A stretch of 64,000 nt of DNA from Notospermus geniculatus (lineage: Eukaryota > Nemertea > Pilidiophora > Heteronemertea > Lineidae): contig NMRB01000638.1 of NCBI GenBank assembly GCA_002633025.1, forward strand, positions 185,573 through 249,572. The letters run 5' to 3'. Position 1 is the first letter of the stretch, and every line of letters starts with the position of its first letter. A program made the position numbers and the translations under genes. Positions 11,401 to 21,309 of the stretch are shown piece by piece. The notes beneath the pieces were generated by a model. It saw only the letters and a program-made list of their open reading frames with translations, was not told the DNA's origin and did not search any database.

Positions 11401-12296
11401 ATTCTAGAAGGCCCCTTAACTCTAAGGTCCACTTTCAGCTTTTGTATTCTGCTCTGCAAACAACAGCTAAAGGTCAACCTTAGAGTTAAGGAAGCTTCTA
11501 TAATACAGCCCATAGTTTTTATACATCAAGTTGGAACACCCGGCTTAAAATTTGACATCAGTGTCCAATATCATACAGAAAATGTTGTCAGCTGCATCTT
11601 GACATACAGAGATGAAATAAAACAGTCTTTTCTCAACAACTGTGGTCATTGTTACCCTGACCATCATACACACCTGCACTCTTCGTCTGGAAACTTACAG
11701 TTTCCGTCCAAGAAATAGGGACACGGCAGCATGGACCTGTGGGTTGGATTGCAGAAGACAACCCGGACCTGAAAGAAAGCCACAACAACCTTGTGGTTAA
11801 ATTTTGGGATTCGATGAATATGCCAGCACCTGGCATCTAGACAAGGGAATGAACAAAATAACTTCGGCAGCTATCAACATAATTTTCACTTACTGACAGC
11901 TTTCACAAGAACTTTTTCAGTAGGAGGTCAATCGCCTTTGCTACAACCAAACTACATGTTAGATCAGGCTCGGCTAGCAGCCTTGCAGAATCAAAATTTA
12001 CGCCATCAACACATATCAGTTAATTTCACCTTCAGTTCCCCTGTCTCCATATCTATGGGCTCAGCTGAAAGGACCAAAGCATTATGGTACTCAAGAGTTC
12101 CCCAATCCTGCGTGTACGGAACACGACATTTTGTTCCCTCGAGCGTCTTAAGTTTTGCTTCTACTTCCTCCAGTGCATCCTCATTTGAGCTCCCCTCGTC
12201 CTCCGCCTCTGACTCCGAGTCATCACTGTTCGAGTCGTTAGCTTCATTGTTGCATTGATTTGAGGTATCTTGAGATGCGTCCTCTCCTAACTCAGC
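5425..12296 (-). CDS. ZGPAT: ZGPAT copy 1: exons 2-11, no first exon of its own
   Basis: Ten exons with matching phases run, in transcript order: 12030-12296, 11674-11768, 11284-11346, 10355-10515, 9565-9728, 8924-9032, 8001-8186, 7234-7340, 6757-6839 and 5425-5560 (TAA at 5425-5427). They encode an acidic/coiled N-terminal part ending DWGTLEYHNALVL, then a CCCH zinc finger (CPYFLDGNCKFPDEEC...YSH), a Tudor-like block (CLAKYKDGIWYKAMVVEV), a serine/acidic linker, a G-patch (MGYIVGQGLGRDGKGRADPV), a lysine-rich coiled coil, and the C-terminus HKKLTVF. In vertebrates ZGPAT is a nuclear repressor and splicing factor; nuclear function here follows from family knowledge. Every exon is open, with no stop or frameshift. 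No exon 1 lies in or next to this unit, so the copy would need another promoter and first exon, trans-splicing, or be unexpressed. It may instead be the second haplotype. Confidence 0.85.
5657..6283 (+). mobile_element. Non-autonomous Helitron in ZGPAT intron, unit 1 only
   Basis: The element begins TCCTACTAAAATTTGACAAG and ends GGGTATTGCCTAG, matching the Helitron rules 5'-TC and CTRR-3'. It sits exactly between A (5656) and T (6284). The empty site survives in unit 2 at 21,540 (CTAGTA|TTCATAAAAG). There is no target duplication, as expected. A (GTTT)n-rich 5' part and GACGTCAT-rich middle are shared with the opposite-strand copy at 27,508-28,140. Confidence 0.85.
6284..6620. mobile_element. 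Pair of hairpin MITEs, one containing a perfect 77-bp palindrome
   Basis: 6284-6386 is a small hairpin element: TTCATAAAAGTTAGCAAATG pairs with its inverse ending at 6386. 6402-6620 is a second one with related ends (AGTAAATGCTTTTACTT / TAAAAGCATTTGCTAGT). Within it, 6506-6543 and 6545-6582 are perfect inverted repeats of 38 bp around a single base. Unit 2 holds both elements at 21,541-21,880, where the perfect palindrome is trimmed to about 21,780-21,840. Confidence 0.75.
6892..7208. mobile_element. MITE in ZGPAT intron, unit 1 only
   Basis: The left end CTATAGTACGTTTGAGTCAT and the right end ending in ACTCAAACATACTATAG are inverted repeats extending about 28 bp with few mismatches. The corresponding unit 2 intron lacks it and carries a different MITE (22,450-22,951). 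Confidence 0.7.
7556..7829. mobile_element. MITE with ATCCTCCCACAGCA termini, unit 1 only
   Basis: The inverted ends ATCCTCCCACAGCA and TGCTGTGGGAGGAT enclose GGATAAAAGGACAAAA repeats. Flanks carry a direct repeat of about 9 bp (AACTACGCC). The unit 2 site near 23,612 is empty (ACTACGCCAATCTGCATAG). A fold-back copy of the same family occurs at 57,955-58,135. Confidence 0.7.
8319..8474. mobile_element. hAT-type MITE, unit 1 only
   Basis: It begins CAGGGGCGGATTCACAATTT and ends TCTGCGCCTG. The interior (GATTTGCTCCAAATTTC, ATTTCACGGTCGATTT) is shared with 29,009-29,174 and 43,195-43,365. The 29,009 copy has an 8-bp target duplication, which supports the hAT assignment. Confidence 0.65.
8482..8768. 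repeat. AGTACTTTTCAAGG-rich repeat, unit 1 only
   Basis: Repeats of CAAGTACTTTTCAAGG and CAAGGACTTT occur between GGGCCCTTT and GTACGGACCCTG ends. Unit 2 reads straight through (CTAAGTGGCAGCTCAATTGA near 24,051). The 8,319-8,768 block is therefore an insertion of at least two nested elements. Confidence 0.5.
9074..9328. mobile_element. CAGGGTTTCCGCC element with 5-bp TSD
   Basis: The ends CAGGGTTTCCGCCAGA and TCTGGCGGAAACCCTG are inverted repeats. Flanking pentamers are TTTGG (9069-9073) and TCTGG (9329-9333), a slightly decayed 5-bp duplication. Related copies with the same ends are at 18,321-18,638 and 33,951-34,258, and a truncated one at 38,417-38,566. A 5-bp TSD with CAGGG ends would fit a hAT5-type group; the superfamily is not proved. 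Confidence 0.7.
9759..10039. mobile_element. MITE built of AGTTACGCG words, unit 1 only
   Basis: Perfect 25-bp inverted repeats lie at 9759-9783 and 10,015-10,039 (inner part ACAGTACAGGTCACAATTGA). The interior is an irregular array of GAGTTAC, GTAACTTACG and CGCG words. The empty site is near 25,000 in unit 2 (TAGTGTACATGTACAGTACT). Confidence 0.75.
11394..11511. mobile_element. Short hairpin MITE with 3-bp TSD, unit 1 only
   Basis: The ends GGCCTGTATTCTAGAA and TTCTATAATACAGCCC are flanked by ATA on both sides (11,391-11,393 and 11,512-11,514). The empty site in unit 2 reads AGAGATAGTTTTTATAC. A second copy at 60,192-60,300 is flanked by TAT. A 3-bp A/T target suggests PIF/Harbinger-type mobilisation. 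Confidence 0.7.
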
Positions 12297-13495
12297 CTAT
12301 AAAGGGAACAGATAGCAGTGTTTCCACCAGAGGGAACTATGCTAATGGACAGAGTGCGAAACAAGCTCCCGGGTGTAAACAAACCCAATTTGTACAGCAC
12401 CCTCGTAGTGCATTTGTACACAACCTCGGGTTACACCCGGGAGCGTCGTTTGGCACTATGTCTATAAAGTCCGGCAACATCTGGCAACCCAATGGAAAGT
12501 GCAAGTCAGGAAATGAGACAGGAATTTGAGATTATGCATTCAACCTGCCTAACCGGTGACGATCCGTACACACTATTGTATACTCTGATTGCATTGTCGA
12601 TCGGTTTAGAGTTGCGTGTGATTAAAGATCTGTGGAAAATACAACTAGTATACATAAACATGTACCGGTACAAGTATTGCCTAACTTCCGCATTCCATTG
12701 GGTTGCACTTAGATGTTGCTGGACTTTACCCTCAAAGGAACAGAAAAGGGCCATTTTCTTTAATTTTGTGGCGGTTTTGCTGATTTTGAGGAAAGCAGAA
12801 CCCTCAAAAAAATTTCTGGCAGAAACTGTCCATCGATGTCACTTCACATAGAGCCAAGTAAAAAAAATTCCTGGTTTCTCATCAGTGCCCGCATCAAAAT
12901 ATTGGTAGTGATTCATTTTATGTTGACCTACATGTACAGGTGTGTTTTATCAACTTGCAGCAAGTTCCATGATGCAAATGATCGTTTAGTGCCAGAATGA
13001 TTGACGGGTCATAAAATCAAGTGGCACGCAGCTTGCTTTGATCTCCAAGACAAAGCTTTGATGTGAATGTCCAGTACTCAGATACAGTATCTGTACCAGG
13101 TTTCAGATCAATAGCCCCAGCGGTTACGAAACGTGCCCTGCTAACGGACGACGACGGCGACGGATGCAGCACCATGACAAAAGCTCACCCCAGGTGAGCC
13201 AAAAAATACAATCAAAAATTTCATGTCCTACCAGGAATTGAACCCACAACCCTCAGATTGGAGGGATTCTTTGTAGTTCTAATAGTGCACTTTAGGTGGC
13301 TCTCATTGAAAACTACAAAACTGCCTTTTTTTGGTAACCTATTTCTAACTTTGTTTAAAACCCAAATCCGACGATCTACTCAAAACTTGGTAGATTGCCA
13401 ACACAGCTACATACGGCGGTCTACTGAATTCTCAGTAGAGTACTTTGGGTACAAAGGTGTACTTCACAAAAATGTATGGTTTGTAGAGGTTGTGG
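12297..13495. other. Intergenic/intron repeats upstream of ZGPAT copy 1 exon 2
   Basis: No exon is recognised. 12,300-12,760 is shared with 28,805-29,290 and 12,760-13,350 with 30,370-31,210, so the two parts are separated in unit 2 by the AGCTCACC element and others. 13,060-13,200 is the tail of that repeat family (GGTTACGAAACGTGCCCTG then AGCTCACCCCAGGTGAGCC). Confidence 0.5.
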
Positions 13496-14790
13496 AAGTT
13501 AGCTACTTTTTCCTTATTCCTTATTCAAAATGTGAACTTTGTTACTTTTTCCTTATTCCTTATTCAAAATGTGAAGTTTGTTACTTTTTCCTTATTCCTT
13601 ATTCAAAATTAGTTTTTCCTTATTCAAAAATCACGTTTCCTGATTCAAAAAATGCTGTTTCCTGATTCGAACTTGGTTTTTCCTTATTCAAAATTAGTTT
13701 TTCCTTATTGGAAAAAAGTTTTTCCTTATCCAAAAATAACTTTTCCTGATTCAAAAATGCTCTGTCCTGATTCGAAATTTGTTTTTCCTGATTCGAAATT
13801 ACTTTTTCCTTATTCAAAATTAGTTTTTCCTTATTCAAGCTTACGTTTTCCTTATTCAAAATAACTTTTTCCTTATTCAAAATTACTTTTTCCTTATTCG
13901 AAAAAGTTTGTCCTTTTTTATAAATGATGTTTCCCGATTCAAAAATGCTGTTTCCTGATTCGAACTTGGTTTTTTCCTTATTCAAAATTAGTTTTTCCTT
14001 ATTCGAAATTGTTTTCCTTATTCAAAAATGACTTTTCCCGATTCGAACTTGGTTTTTTCTTATTCAAAATTAGTTTTTCCTTATTTGAAAAAGTTTTCCT
14101 TATTCAAAAAGGACTTTTCCTGATTCAAAAATGCTGTTTCCTGATTCGGACTTGGTTTTTCCTTGTTCGAAATTAGTTTTTCCTGATTCGAAAAAGTTTT
14201 TCCTTATTCAAAAATGACTTTTCCTGATTCAAAAATGACTTTTCCTGATACAAACTTGGTTTTTCCTTATTCAAAATTAGTTTTTCCTTATTCGAAAAAG
14301 TTTTTCCTTATTCAAAAATGACTTTTCCTTATTCAAAATTGACTTTTCCTGATTCAAAAATGACTTTTCCTGATACAAACTTGGTTTTTCCTTATTCAAA
14401 ATTAATTTTTGCTTATTCGAAAAAGTTTTTCCTTATTCAAAAATGACTTTTCCTGATTCAAAATTGACTTTTCCTGATTCAAAAATGACTTTTCCTGATA
14501 CAAACTTGGTTTTTCCTTATTCAAAATTAGTTTTTCCTTATTCGAAAAAGTTTTTCCTTATTCAAAAATGACTTTTCCTGATTCAAAAATGACTTTTCCT
14601 GATTCAAAAATGCTGTTTCCTAATTCGAAATTTCTTTTTCCTTATTCAAAATACACTTTTTCCTTATTTTTGAACAAGGACAAACATTTTCGAATAAGAA
14701 AAAAGTAATTTTCGAATAAGGAAAAACTAATTTTGAATAAGGAAAACGAGTAATTTTGAATAAGGAAAAAGTAATTTTGAATCAGTAAAA
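13496..14790. repeat. TTTTTCCTTATTCAAAA array (about 1.3 kb) with an orientation switch
   Basis: Dozens of variants of TTTTTCCTTATTCAAAATTA, TTTCCTGATTCAAAAATG and TTCCTTATTCGAAAAAG follow one another at irregular spacing of about 20-25 bp. From about 14,660 the same words run inverted (TTTTGAATAAGGAAAAACTA), giving a large potential fold-back. Long frames on both strands are by-products of the repeat. Unit 2 lacks the array (31,170-31,230). Confidence 0.85.
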
Positions 14791-15239
14791 TGTATGGTGG
14801 TTAATTGCAGTAATTAGGCCACGAGATAAGATTTCCTGTGAATGCTCATTGCTCTAGTGACCTACCCGGATGTATGTTCGCCTACTACAGTGTATACAGA
14901 GATAAGAGCATTCGCCTGATTTGGGTTTAGGTTTCGAGAATCAACTAAAAAACGAATTCACTGAATCACATTCATAAGACAGGGCACAGCAGACATTTTA
15001 GAAGGATTGTGCCGTCTGGGTCTGTGAAGAGACAAATCTGGTGCGATTAATTTCAAGCAAGACACGAAGGTGAGCCTGAACTAATCATTCCAAACAGATT
15101 GGGCCTGTTTCTTGAAATACTACACTTAAAGTGTTATATCTAGGATTTCAGAAGGGCCTGGTGCAAACTTTGTGAAAAGGGCACTTCAACCTAGAAAATG
15201 GCACTTTTCATTCGCGACATTTCTACTAACGGAATTTGA

Positions 15240-16168
15240 AAAGTTAATGAAATGGTCCATGGACCATGTGCTCACTGGGTTGGACATAACAGTCTAATGA
15301 CAGAGGGAGGTACATATATCAGTTATGAGCAATCTGGGTCAAGTCATTCCCAGGTAGGAATGACTTGACCCAGTGTCTGGAGCGCTTATTATTTTCGGGT
15401 TACGCCACCTGGCGGCCGTATTGGATGTCCGATTGTGCCGAAACCTCGCATGGACATAAAGGTCATCTGCAGGGGGCCACATAGCACATTGGAGCGCGTT
15501 GGGTTAAGGCGTTCCTGAGTTACAGCACTTTGATGATTTTTGGGTTACGCCACCTGGTGGCCATGTTTGAAATCAAATCAGGCCGAAATTTGACATGCAT
15601 GTAAAGGTCATCTAGATGGAGGTAAATATCAAATTTGAGCACTCTGCGTCAAGCCGTTCCCGAGTAATAGCACTTACTTGATTTTCAGGTTACGCCACCT
15701 GGCGGCCATACTGGATGTCCAATTGGGCCGAAACTTGGTATTTTTTAAGGTACCCCTTCAATGCATGTTTATGCAAGATATGAAGTCGCTCGGTGAAATA
15801 ATGACAAACTGTGGCAGGTTCGTCACTTTTGTCGAACTTTGACCTCTGTGACCTTGAAAAGTAGGTCAAATCAAAAACCCGTTATATATGTTATGTATCC
15901 TTATTAGCTACACCTATGATAAAAATTTGGAGATGACCTAGTCATTAGTTCAGGAGTTATTGCACTTTTTGTGTTTTTGGTTTTTGCCACCTGGTGGCCA
16001 AACTGAGAGTCGAATGGGACCGAAACTTGGTGTCGTGGGTCATCTGACCTAGGGGTATATATGTACCAAGTTTCAGATCAATAGCTTCAGTGGTTACGAA
16101 ACATGCCCTGCTTACGGACAACGACGACGGACGCTGCACCATCGTAGCTCACCCCAGTGAGCTAAAAA
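15240..16168 (+). repeat. AGCTCACC-family repeat (tandem-module element), unit 1
   Basis: It begins GAAATGGTCCATGGACCATG and ends with a GACGACGACGGACG run, then AGCTCACCCCAGTGAGCT. Between these lie modules of about 150 bp that each contain TTACGCCACCTGGCGGCC and GTCCGATTGGGCCGAAAC. Full or partial copies are at 29,291-30,377, 35,966-36,131, 37,957-38,087, 38,763-39,010 and, inverted, 45,430-46,866. There is no coding capacity and its class is unknown. Confidence 0.75.
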
Positions 16169-16641
16169 GGTCGGCCAATTTAAGCCAGTTTCTTAGATGA
16201 TATGACCAAAAGGGACCATGACAGAGGGCCCCCAAAAAACATGTTTTTAGGGACATGGTGCTCTTAGGGGGTTAAAAGGGCACAATGGTGCACCCTTTTG
16301 GGGCATGGCACGGTGCCACTCTGAAATGGCCTAGATATACTGACATGTAACACTGCACTTAGTAGTATTTCAAGCTAGTAGTCAAAAGTCACCGCCAACT
16401 AATGAATGAATAGAACACATTCTCCTAGAGTAAATCTCTTTCATCACAATTATACTTGTTTGGAGTGTCTGCTATCTTTTCCTACTGTACCCTGGGGAAT
16501 TTACCCCTAGGCTGCACCACAACAAGACTCACTCCAGTGGAGCTAGAAATGCTTTTGGAAACGCTCCAATGGAAAGCCACCCTTAGACTAGAGGTCATCC
16601 ACTGTATTTTGTCTCTCAATTCAGACCCATTCAATTAAACC

Positions 16642-17917
16642 ATGGGCAACGTCAATGGACATCAAGCTTATGGACCGATGCAGAATGATCCCAATAATCC
16701 CAATAATCCCAATAATCCCTACCACAGACAGATGCGTGGCATGGTCCTCTATGGTCTGATACCCTTGGCAGGGATCTGTCTTTTTGGTGAGTACTAACCC
16801 TTCATCATAGATAATTTGAAACTCCATAACCCTTTTGGATCTTAAGCTTATACTACATGTACATGTATGGTGTGGAGTCCACGACAGGCTACAGTCCACC
16901 TCTGTGGGGTCTTTTACTTGCCCTGGCATAGACACTCAGGTACAAGGGACCACGGCTTTGAGTCTCATCCGACAGACCGTAATTGGTTCACAACATTTCT
17001 CATTCATGTCCTGGCCAGGGATCAAACCCACGCACTGACCCTGTTGTCACGATGCCGTGCACATCATGAAGGACATTTTGTATGCAGATGATGTACACTG
17101 CAATTTTTCGAATTGGGCCCACGGCCTGCAGTAGTTTTGAGGAGCCAACTCATAGAAAGAGATTCCATTCAGGTTCATTCCCCGATTGTGGGGATTAAAA
17201 GTCCATCAAAACAAAAGCACCTATTTTTAACGCTTGGAATTCCATGGCTGACATCATCATGTGTTCCTATTACAGAGCTATTTATAGAATTTCCCGGAAT
17301 TCCACCCTGGACTTGCTGAACAGTGACGCTGGCTAGTTGAAGCTAATGGTACTCATAGTAGCCTAGTAGCCGGTTCCCTCTAGGGTCCCTTTAACAAGGC
17401 ATATCCTCCCTAGAGATGTTCTGTTCTATCCTTCTTTCTGATATGTCTGATTTTAGCATACACAACCAAGAAGCACAACGATGAGAAAGAAGCACTGAAG
17501 CAACAGCACAACTACACCGTCGCTAAACTCATGAATGAACTCGAATGTAAAGAAAACACTAAACGCGTGGCAAAACTAAATGAACTGGACAATTACGATA
17601 AGGACATTGAGGAAATTTTGTATATTCGATACGATATGTTCAAGAATAGGGAACAGAGGATACGTATAGAAAACAAACTTGTTAATAATTTGACGAAGCC
17701 TGGCAGCCAGCTGCAAGGTTTGGACATGTATCCTGGACTCAATGACATTTTTAACTATGATGAAGTTGAATTCTTCCGTGGCAACACCAAGGAGCGGAAC
17801 AGAAAGTTGAGTAAAATATACCTGGAGCACTGGAAGTCGAAGGCAGAGTGCCAATATTATAAGAATATTGTTGAGGGACTGAAAATTAATCTTGGTGTTG
17901 GTGAACAGTCCAAATAA
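16642..17917 (+). CDS. Two-exon membrane/coiled-coil protein, copy 1 (201 aa)
   Basis: Not recognised. Exon 1 is 16642-16786 (ATG in the good context AAACCATGG) and exon 2 is 17457-17917 (TAA); the phase-1 junction is GT/AG. The N-terminus MGNVNGHQAYGPMQNDPNNP has G2 with G6, which fits a myristoylation consensus, and three DPNN/PNNP repeats. Residues 33-49 (GMVLYGLIPLAGICLF) are hydrophobic enough for one membrane segment. A charged coiled coil follows (MNELECKENTKRVAKLNELD), then a globular-looking tail ending KINLGVGEQSK. The paralogue in unit 2 keeps both ends and has about 80 more coiled-coil residues. Conservation of frame and splice sites in both copies, despite transposon-riddled introns, argues that this is a real gene. 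A CAATTCAG just before the ATG could be an acceptor for a 5'UTR exon. Confidence 0.65.
16880..17090 (-). mobile_element. SINE-like element in the coiled-coil gene intron
   Basis: Read on minus, a GTGGGTTTGATCCCTG B-box-like segment is followed by a body ending GCAAGTAAAAGACCCC, related to SINE-B. It is shared with 33,470-33,670 in unit 2, so it inserted before the duplication. Confidence 0.45.
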
Positions 17918-18013
17918 AATTAAGGCAGGCCAAATAAAATACATGTAATCATTGGCACTGATGACATGAGAATTTCCTCCTTATGAGGGTAGGCAGTGAT
18001 TCTTTTATGTTAG

Positions 18014-18867
18014 TCTAAGTCTAAGTCTAAGTAAGCTTTATTTAAAGTCGGTATACATAGTACAAGAAACATAAGCATTACAGCTTTTCCACCGACAAAC
18101 AAATGTATAAAAACAAGGAGACAGAATAAATTGAAGGATTAGAAGAAAAAAAGAGAAATGTAAGACAGTATAAAACAATGGAAGTAAATTAAAACCAAGA
18201 GACAGATACAAGTACATCTCAGGTCAGCACAGAGGTATCTGCAAAAGTTGCAGAGATAGACTAGAGATTAGATTACATCAGCATATATCACATTCGCTAC
18301 CTGCACATAGCACACATACACAGGGTTTCCGCCAGGATTTTCAAGGTGGGGGGGATAAAAAAAATTCAAAAAAAAAAAATTTTTGAAAAAAAATTTTTTT
18401 GGTTTTTTTTTGTTAAAAATGGCCTCCAGAGTCATTTTTACACTCCAAAATGCAAAATTAGTCTTCCTTCTGCATGAAAATTGCATTTGAAATGTAACAA
18501 ATTAAAGAAAACACTACTGAAGTGAAAATAGTGATATTTGAAAAAGGTTAGTCTGCAAACTCAAGGGGGGGATATCCCCCCTTGCCTCAATCATGGGGGG
18601 ATAAATCCCCCCCCGTCCCCCCTCTGTATGAAACACTGATATATTTATCGCCAGTCCAGGACTTAAGTAATAATTTGAAATCCTTGTAGTGGCTGCAGGA
18701 TCTGAGATGGCCCGGAAGGCCATTCCAGATCCTGGCAGCCTCCGTGGTAAAACTCCTGCTACCATAACGTACACTATTACTTGTTGGCACCTCTAGTGTA
18801 TTTTCAAACCTAAGTGAGTAGTTGTTATCTCTTCTCCTTACAAGTCTGCCCAAATAGGTAGGTCTAA
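18014..18867 (-). mobile_element. LINE 3' end, reverse transcriptase C-terminus (unit 1, cut by breakpoint)
   Basis: On minus, the frame reads GRLVRRRDNNYSLRFENTLE then AARIWNGLPGHLRSCSHYKD, the typical C-terminal tail of non-LTR retrotransposon polymerases. The coding frame is interrupted after SWTGDK by the 18,321-18,638 insertion. The 3' end is a (CTTAGA)n tail near 18,014-18,034. The 5' side is lost at the duplication junction 18,867; unit 2 (36,133-36,745) retains more. Confidence 0.8.
18321..18638. mobile_element. CAGGGTTTCC element inserted into the LINE, 5-bp TSD
   Basis: The left end is CAGGGTTTCCGCCAGG and the decayed right end is TATGAAACACTG. Flanks are ATACA (18,316-18,320) and ATATA (18,639-18,643). 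Unit 2 has the empty site CACATACATTTATCGCC near 36,325. This insertion separates the polymerase tail from its last residues. Confidence 0.7.
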
Positions 18868-20040
18868 ATAAAATCGAATTAAATCTTGCCTTTCACAACT
18901 TTTTGTTTGTTTTTGAGCGTAAAATCATAAATATATTTCAGTTACAAGAATATTTATCAACATAGATATAAAAATAGGTAACATTAATGTTTTGGTATAC
19001 ACGGTGCTTCCACCTGTCCGAGGAAAAATAACTATTATAATCAACCATGTAAATAAACAAACCGTAGTGTTTACAATTCGAACTAGAGCACTTTTAATTG
19101 TATGCACATTTGTATTGTGTGAAAACGTCACACTCAGAAACAGTACTTGTAATTTCAAGTAGGCCCCCAGTGCCTGCCATAGACGGTCAAATTTTTCATC
19201 AACTTTTTCGAGTACAATCATTGATATATGCTCAATGAATGCTTACACGTTGGTCTACACATTCGAGCCATAGGCCTACTAGGGATTTCGAACTTCAACA
19301 TTTCTTCATCAAGAAATGGATGGAGATATAAAATTGGATGGAGAGAGATTCTAAGATCAGTAAAAACAAAGAAGACGGCTCCATGGGGCAGTCTTAAATA
19401 TATATGCATACGCATACTGACAATAAATATTCTATATTTCAAATTCATTTATTTTGTAATGTTTGTACGGTTCCAGAGGTACTTTGGGACATGAAACGAA
19501 GAGACGATGGTATACGATTCAAACAGATCTTGTTTCTTTATTTCAGTTGTCGATACACAGCTCTAGCCAGCTGTCGTACCTTCCCTCATGTCCGGCCTAT
19601 CCCTCTCATCATGTGACCCCCTAACACAGCGTGGGCCTAATGCCCGGATATTATCCCATCATGCAAAACTAGTGGGAAGTTCAAATGCGTTTCCTGTAGG
19701 TAGGCCTATGCCTTGTCAGGATTCATATCTACATAACAATTTCTTTCATTTGAAGAGTTTCTGAAATTTCAGAAGAGGAGTATTGGAGTAAAATGATACT
19801 CTGAAATCATGAACTCATGCACTCTCTAAATACCGTACTTATTGGATGGACAGAGAGAGATAATTTGATGAAGATAATTGGATGGAGAGAGATAATTGGA
19901 TGGAGATTATTGTTACTGGATAGAGAGAGAATTGGATGGGCCCTACAGATATAATAGGATGGACGGATAATTTGATAGAGATAATTGGATGGAGAAAGAG
20001 CGAGATGCAGAGATGACTGCCCCACTTCATGGGGCAGTCA

Positions 20041-21014
20041 TTAAAAGCCTCGTTACACTGCCAAAAATCAAGTGGACTCGGGACAGGACCGAGTACAGTT
20101 CGGCAAAAAAGTGGCAGTGTAAACCTGCCAATTAAGAGTACCCGGCCCCGACCACTAGTGAACTGTACCAAGATCCGCAGGAAGTGGTCTCGGTCCGGAC
20201 TGAGTACAGTACCCCCGACAAATGTGCTGTGTAAACCTGACGCACGGCGAACTGAACAGAGTCCACTTACTTGGGACGGTATTGAGCACGTGCACAGTTC
20301 CGTCCTTGCATCACCCACTGGAAAACTCGGCTTGCATCCTGTGCAAGTTTCTTACCTCCACTGAACGGAGAGCGAAGCTTCAGGTACATTGCGCATAGAC
20401 CACAGAGTAGTCTCTACATCTGCCGATTTAAGAGACTACTGTCGCCCTCTTGATTCTGGCTGTGATTCGTCGGAATACGTCCAATCAGAATACAAATCTT
20501 CTCTGATGACGTATCGCCGGCAGGTATTCCCCAAAGAAGCCAAGTTTCCAAGATGGCGTCTGGCGTCCAACATTTCTCGCTTCGAACATTCAGCGAGGTA
20601 GTGCAACGAATGTCAGCGAGATAAACACTCAGTGACCTATCCCAGCGATGTTTTGTGTCATTAGCTAAACATCCTGGGGATAGTCCGTTGAAGAAACCAC
20701 CCTGCTATCTCATTTCGACTCCTGTAGCTTGCCGTTAGAGCGTTGCACACAGATGTACACGATGTAGGCATGATGTACAGGTCTGCTAACTGATGCGCGC
20801 GCATCCTGCCTGGTAGGAATTCCGACCACACTTCCGGTTTCGAGACCCCGACACCAGTTCCTAACGTGCTGCACGGTGGAACTGGATACCGGTTTACATT
20901 GCGCAGTGATTCATCACTGCAGTCTAAACAGTACAAATGAAGTGGACCTGGTCCGGTCCGAGTACGGTTCTCTTCAACTGGACCGAAATGTTTGGCAGTG
21001 TAAACGTGGCTTTA
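20041..21014. mobile_element. MITE copy of 4738-5043, enlarged in unit 2
   Basis: Same inverted ends (AAGCCTCGTTACACTGCC ... TTGGCAGTGTAAACGTGGCT). About 480 bp near 20,390-20,885 has no match in the unit 1 copy and contains TGGCGTCTGGCGTCC and other unassigned sequence. Confidence 0.55.
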
Positions 21015-21309
21015 AATATACATGTACATTTATACTGGCGATAAATAATTCATGTTATAATCAGTGACTAAGATGGGAAAACTGGTAATTCAAATGGGAG
21101 GATTTCGATTGGGCACTGAAGGGAGCCTGACAGAACATCAAGTGAGAACTTGCAAGTAAAGACGACAACAAAACTTAAATTCTGCATTATTAATTCCCTG
21201 TTTGTAACAGAAAAATGTACATATACAGAGGCAATGAGCTAAATGCAACTTGGAGAATCACCAGCATTTTGATGCAGGCAGGGAATCCGTCCGTCCATCC
21301 GCAACCAGC

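Larger units (their letters stand above)
3549..18867 (+). repeat. Tandem segmental duplication, unit 1 (15.3 kb)
   Basis: It shares a collinear backbone with 18,868-36,534, including the ZGPAT exons, the coiled-coil gene and the LINE tail. Unshared blocks are almost all recognisable transposon insertions. The left edge reads AAATCAG|ATAAAATCGAATT and the right edge joins unit 2 as GGTCTAA|ATAAAATCGAATT. Unit-specific insertions include a Helitron at 5,657, MITEs at 6,892, 7,556, 9,759 and 11,394, and the 1.3-kb simple array at 13.5 kb. Confidence 0.9.

Noticed and set aside
13258-13985. Repeat-rich proteins (FPYSK / NKEK frames)
   Set aside because: Both come from the simple TTCCTTATTCAAAA array on opposite strands and are not supported as genes.
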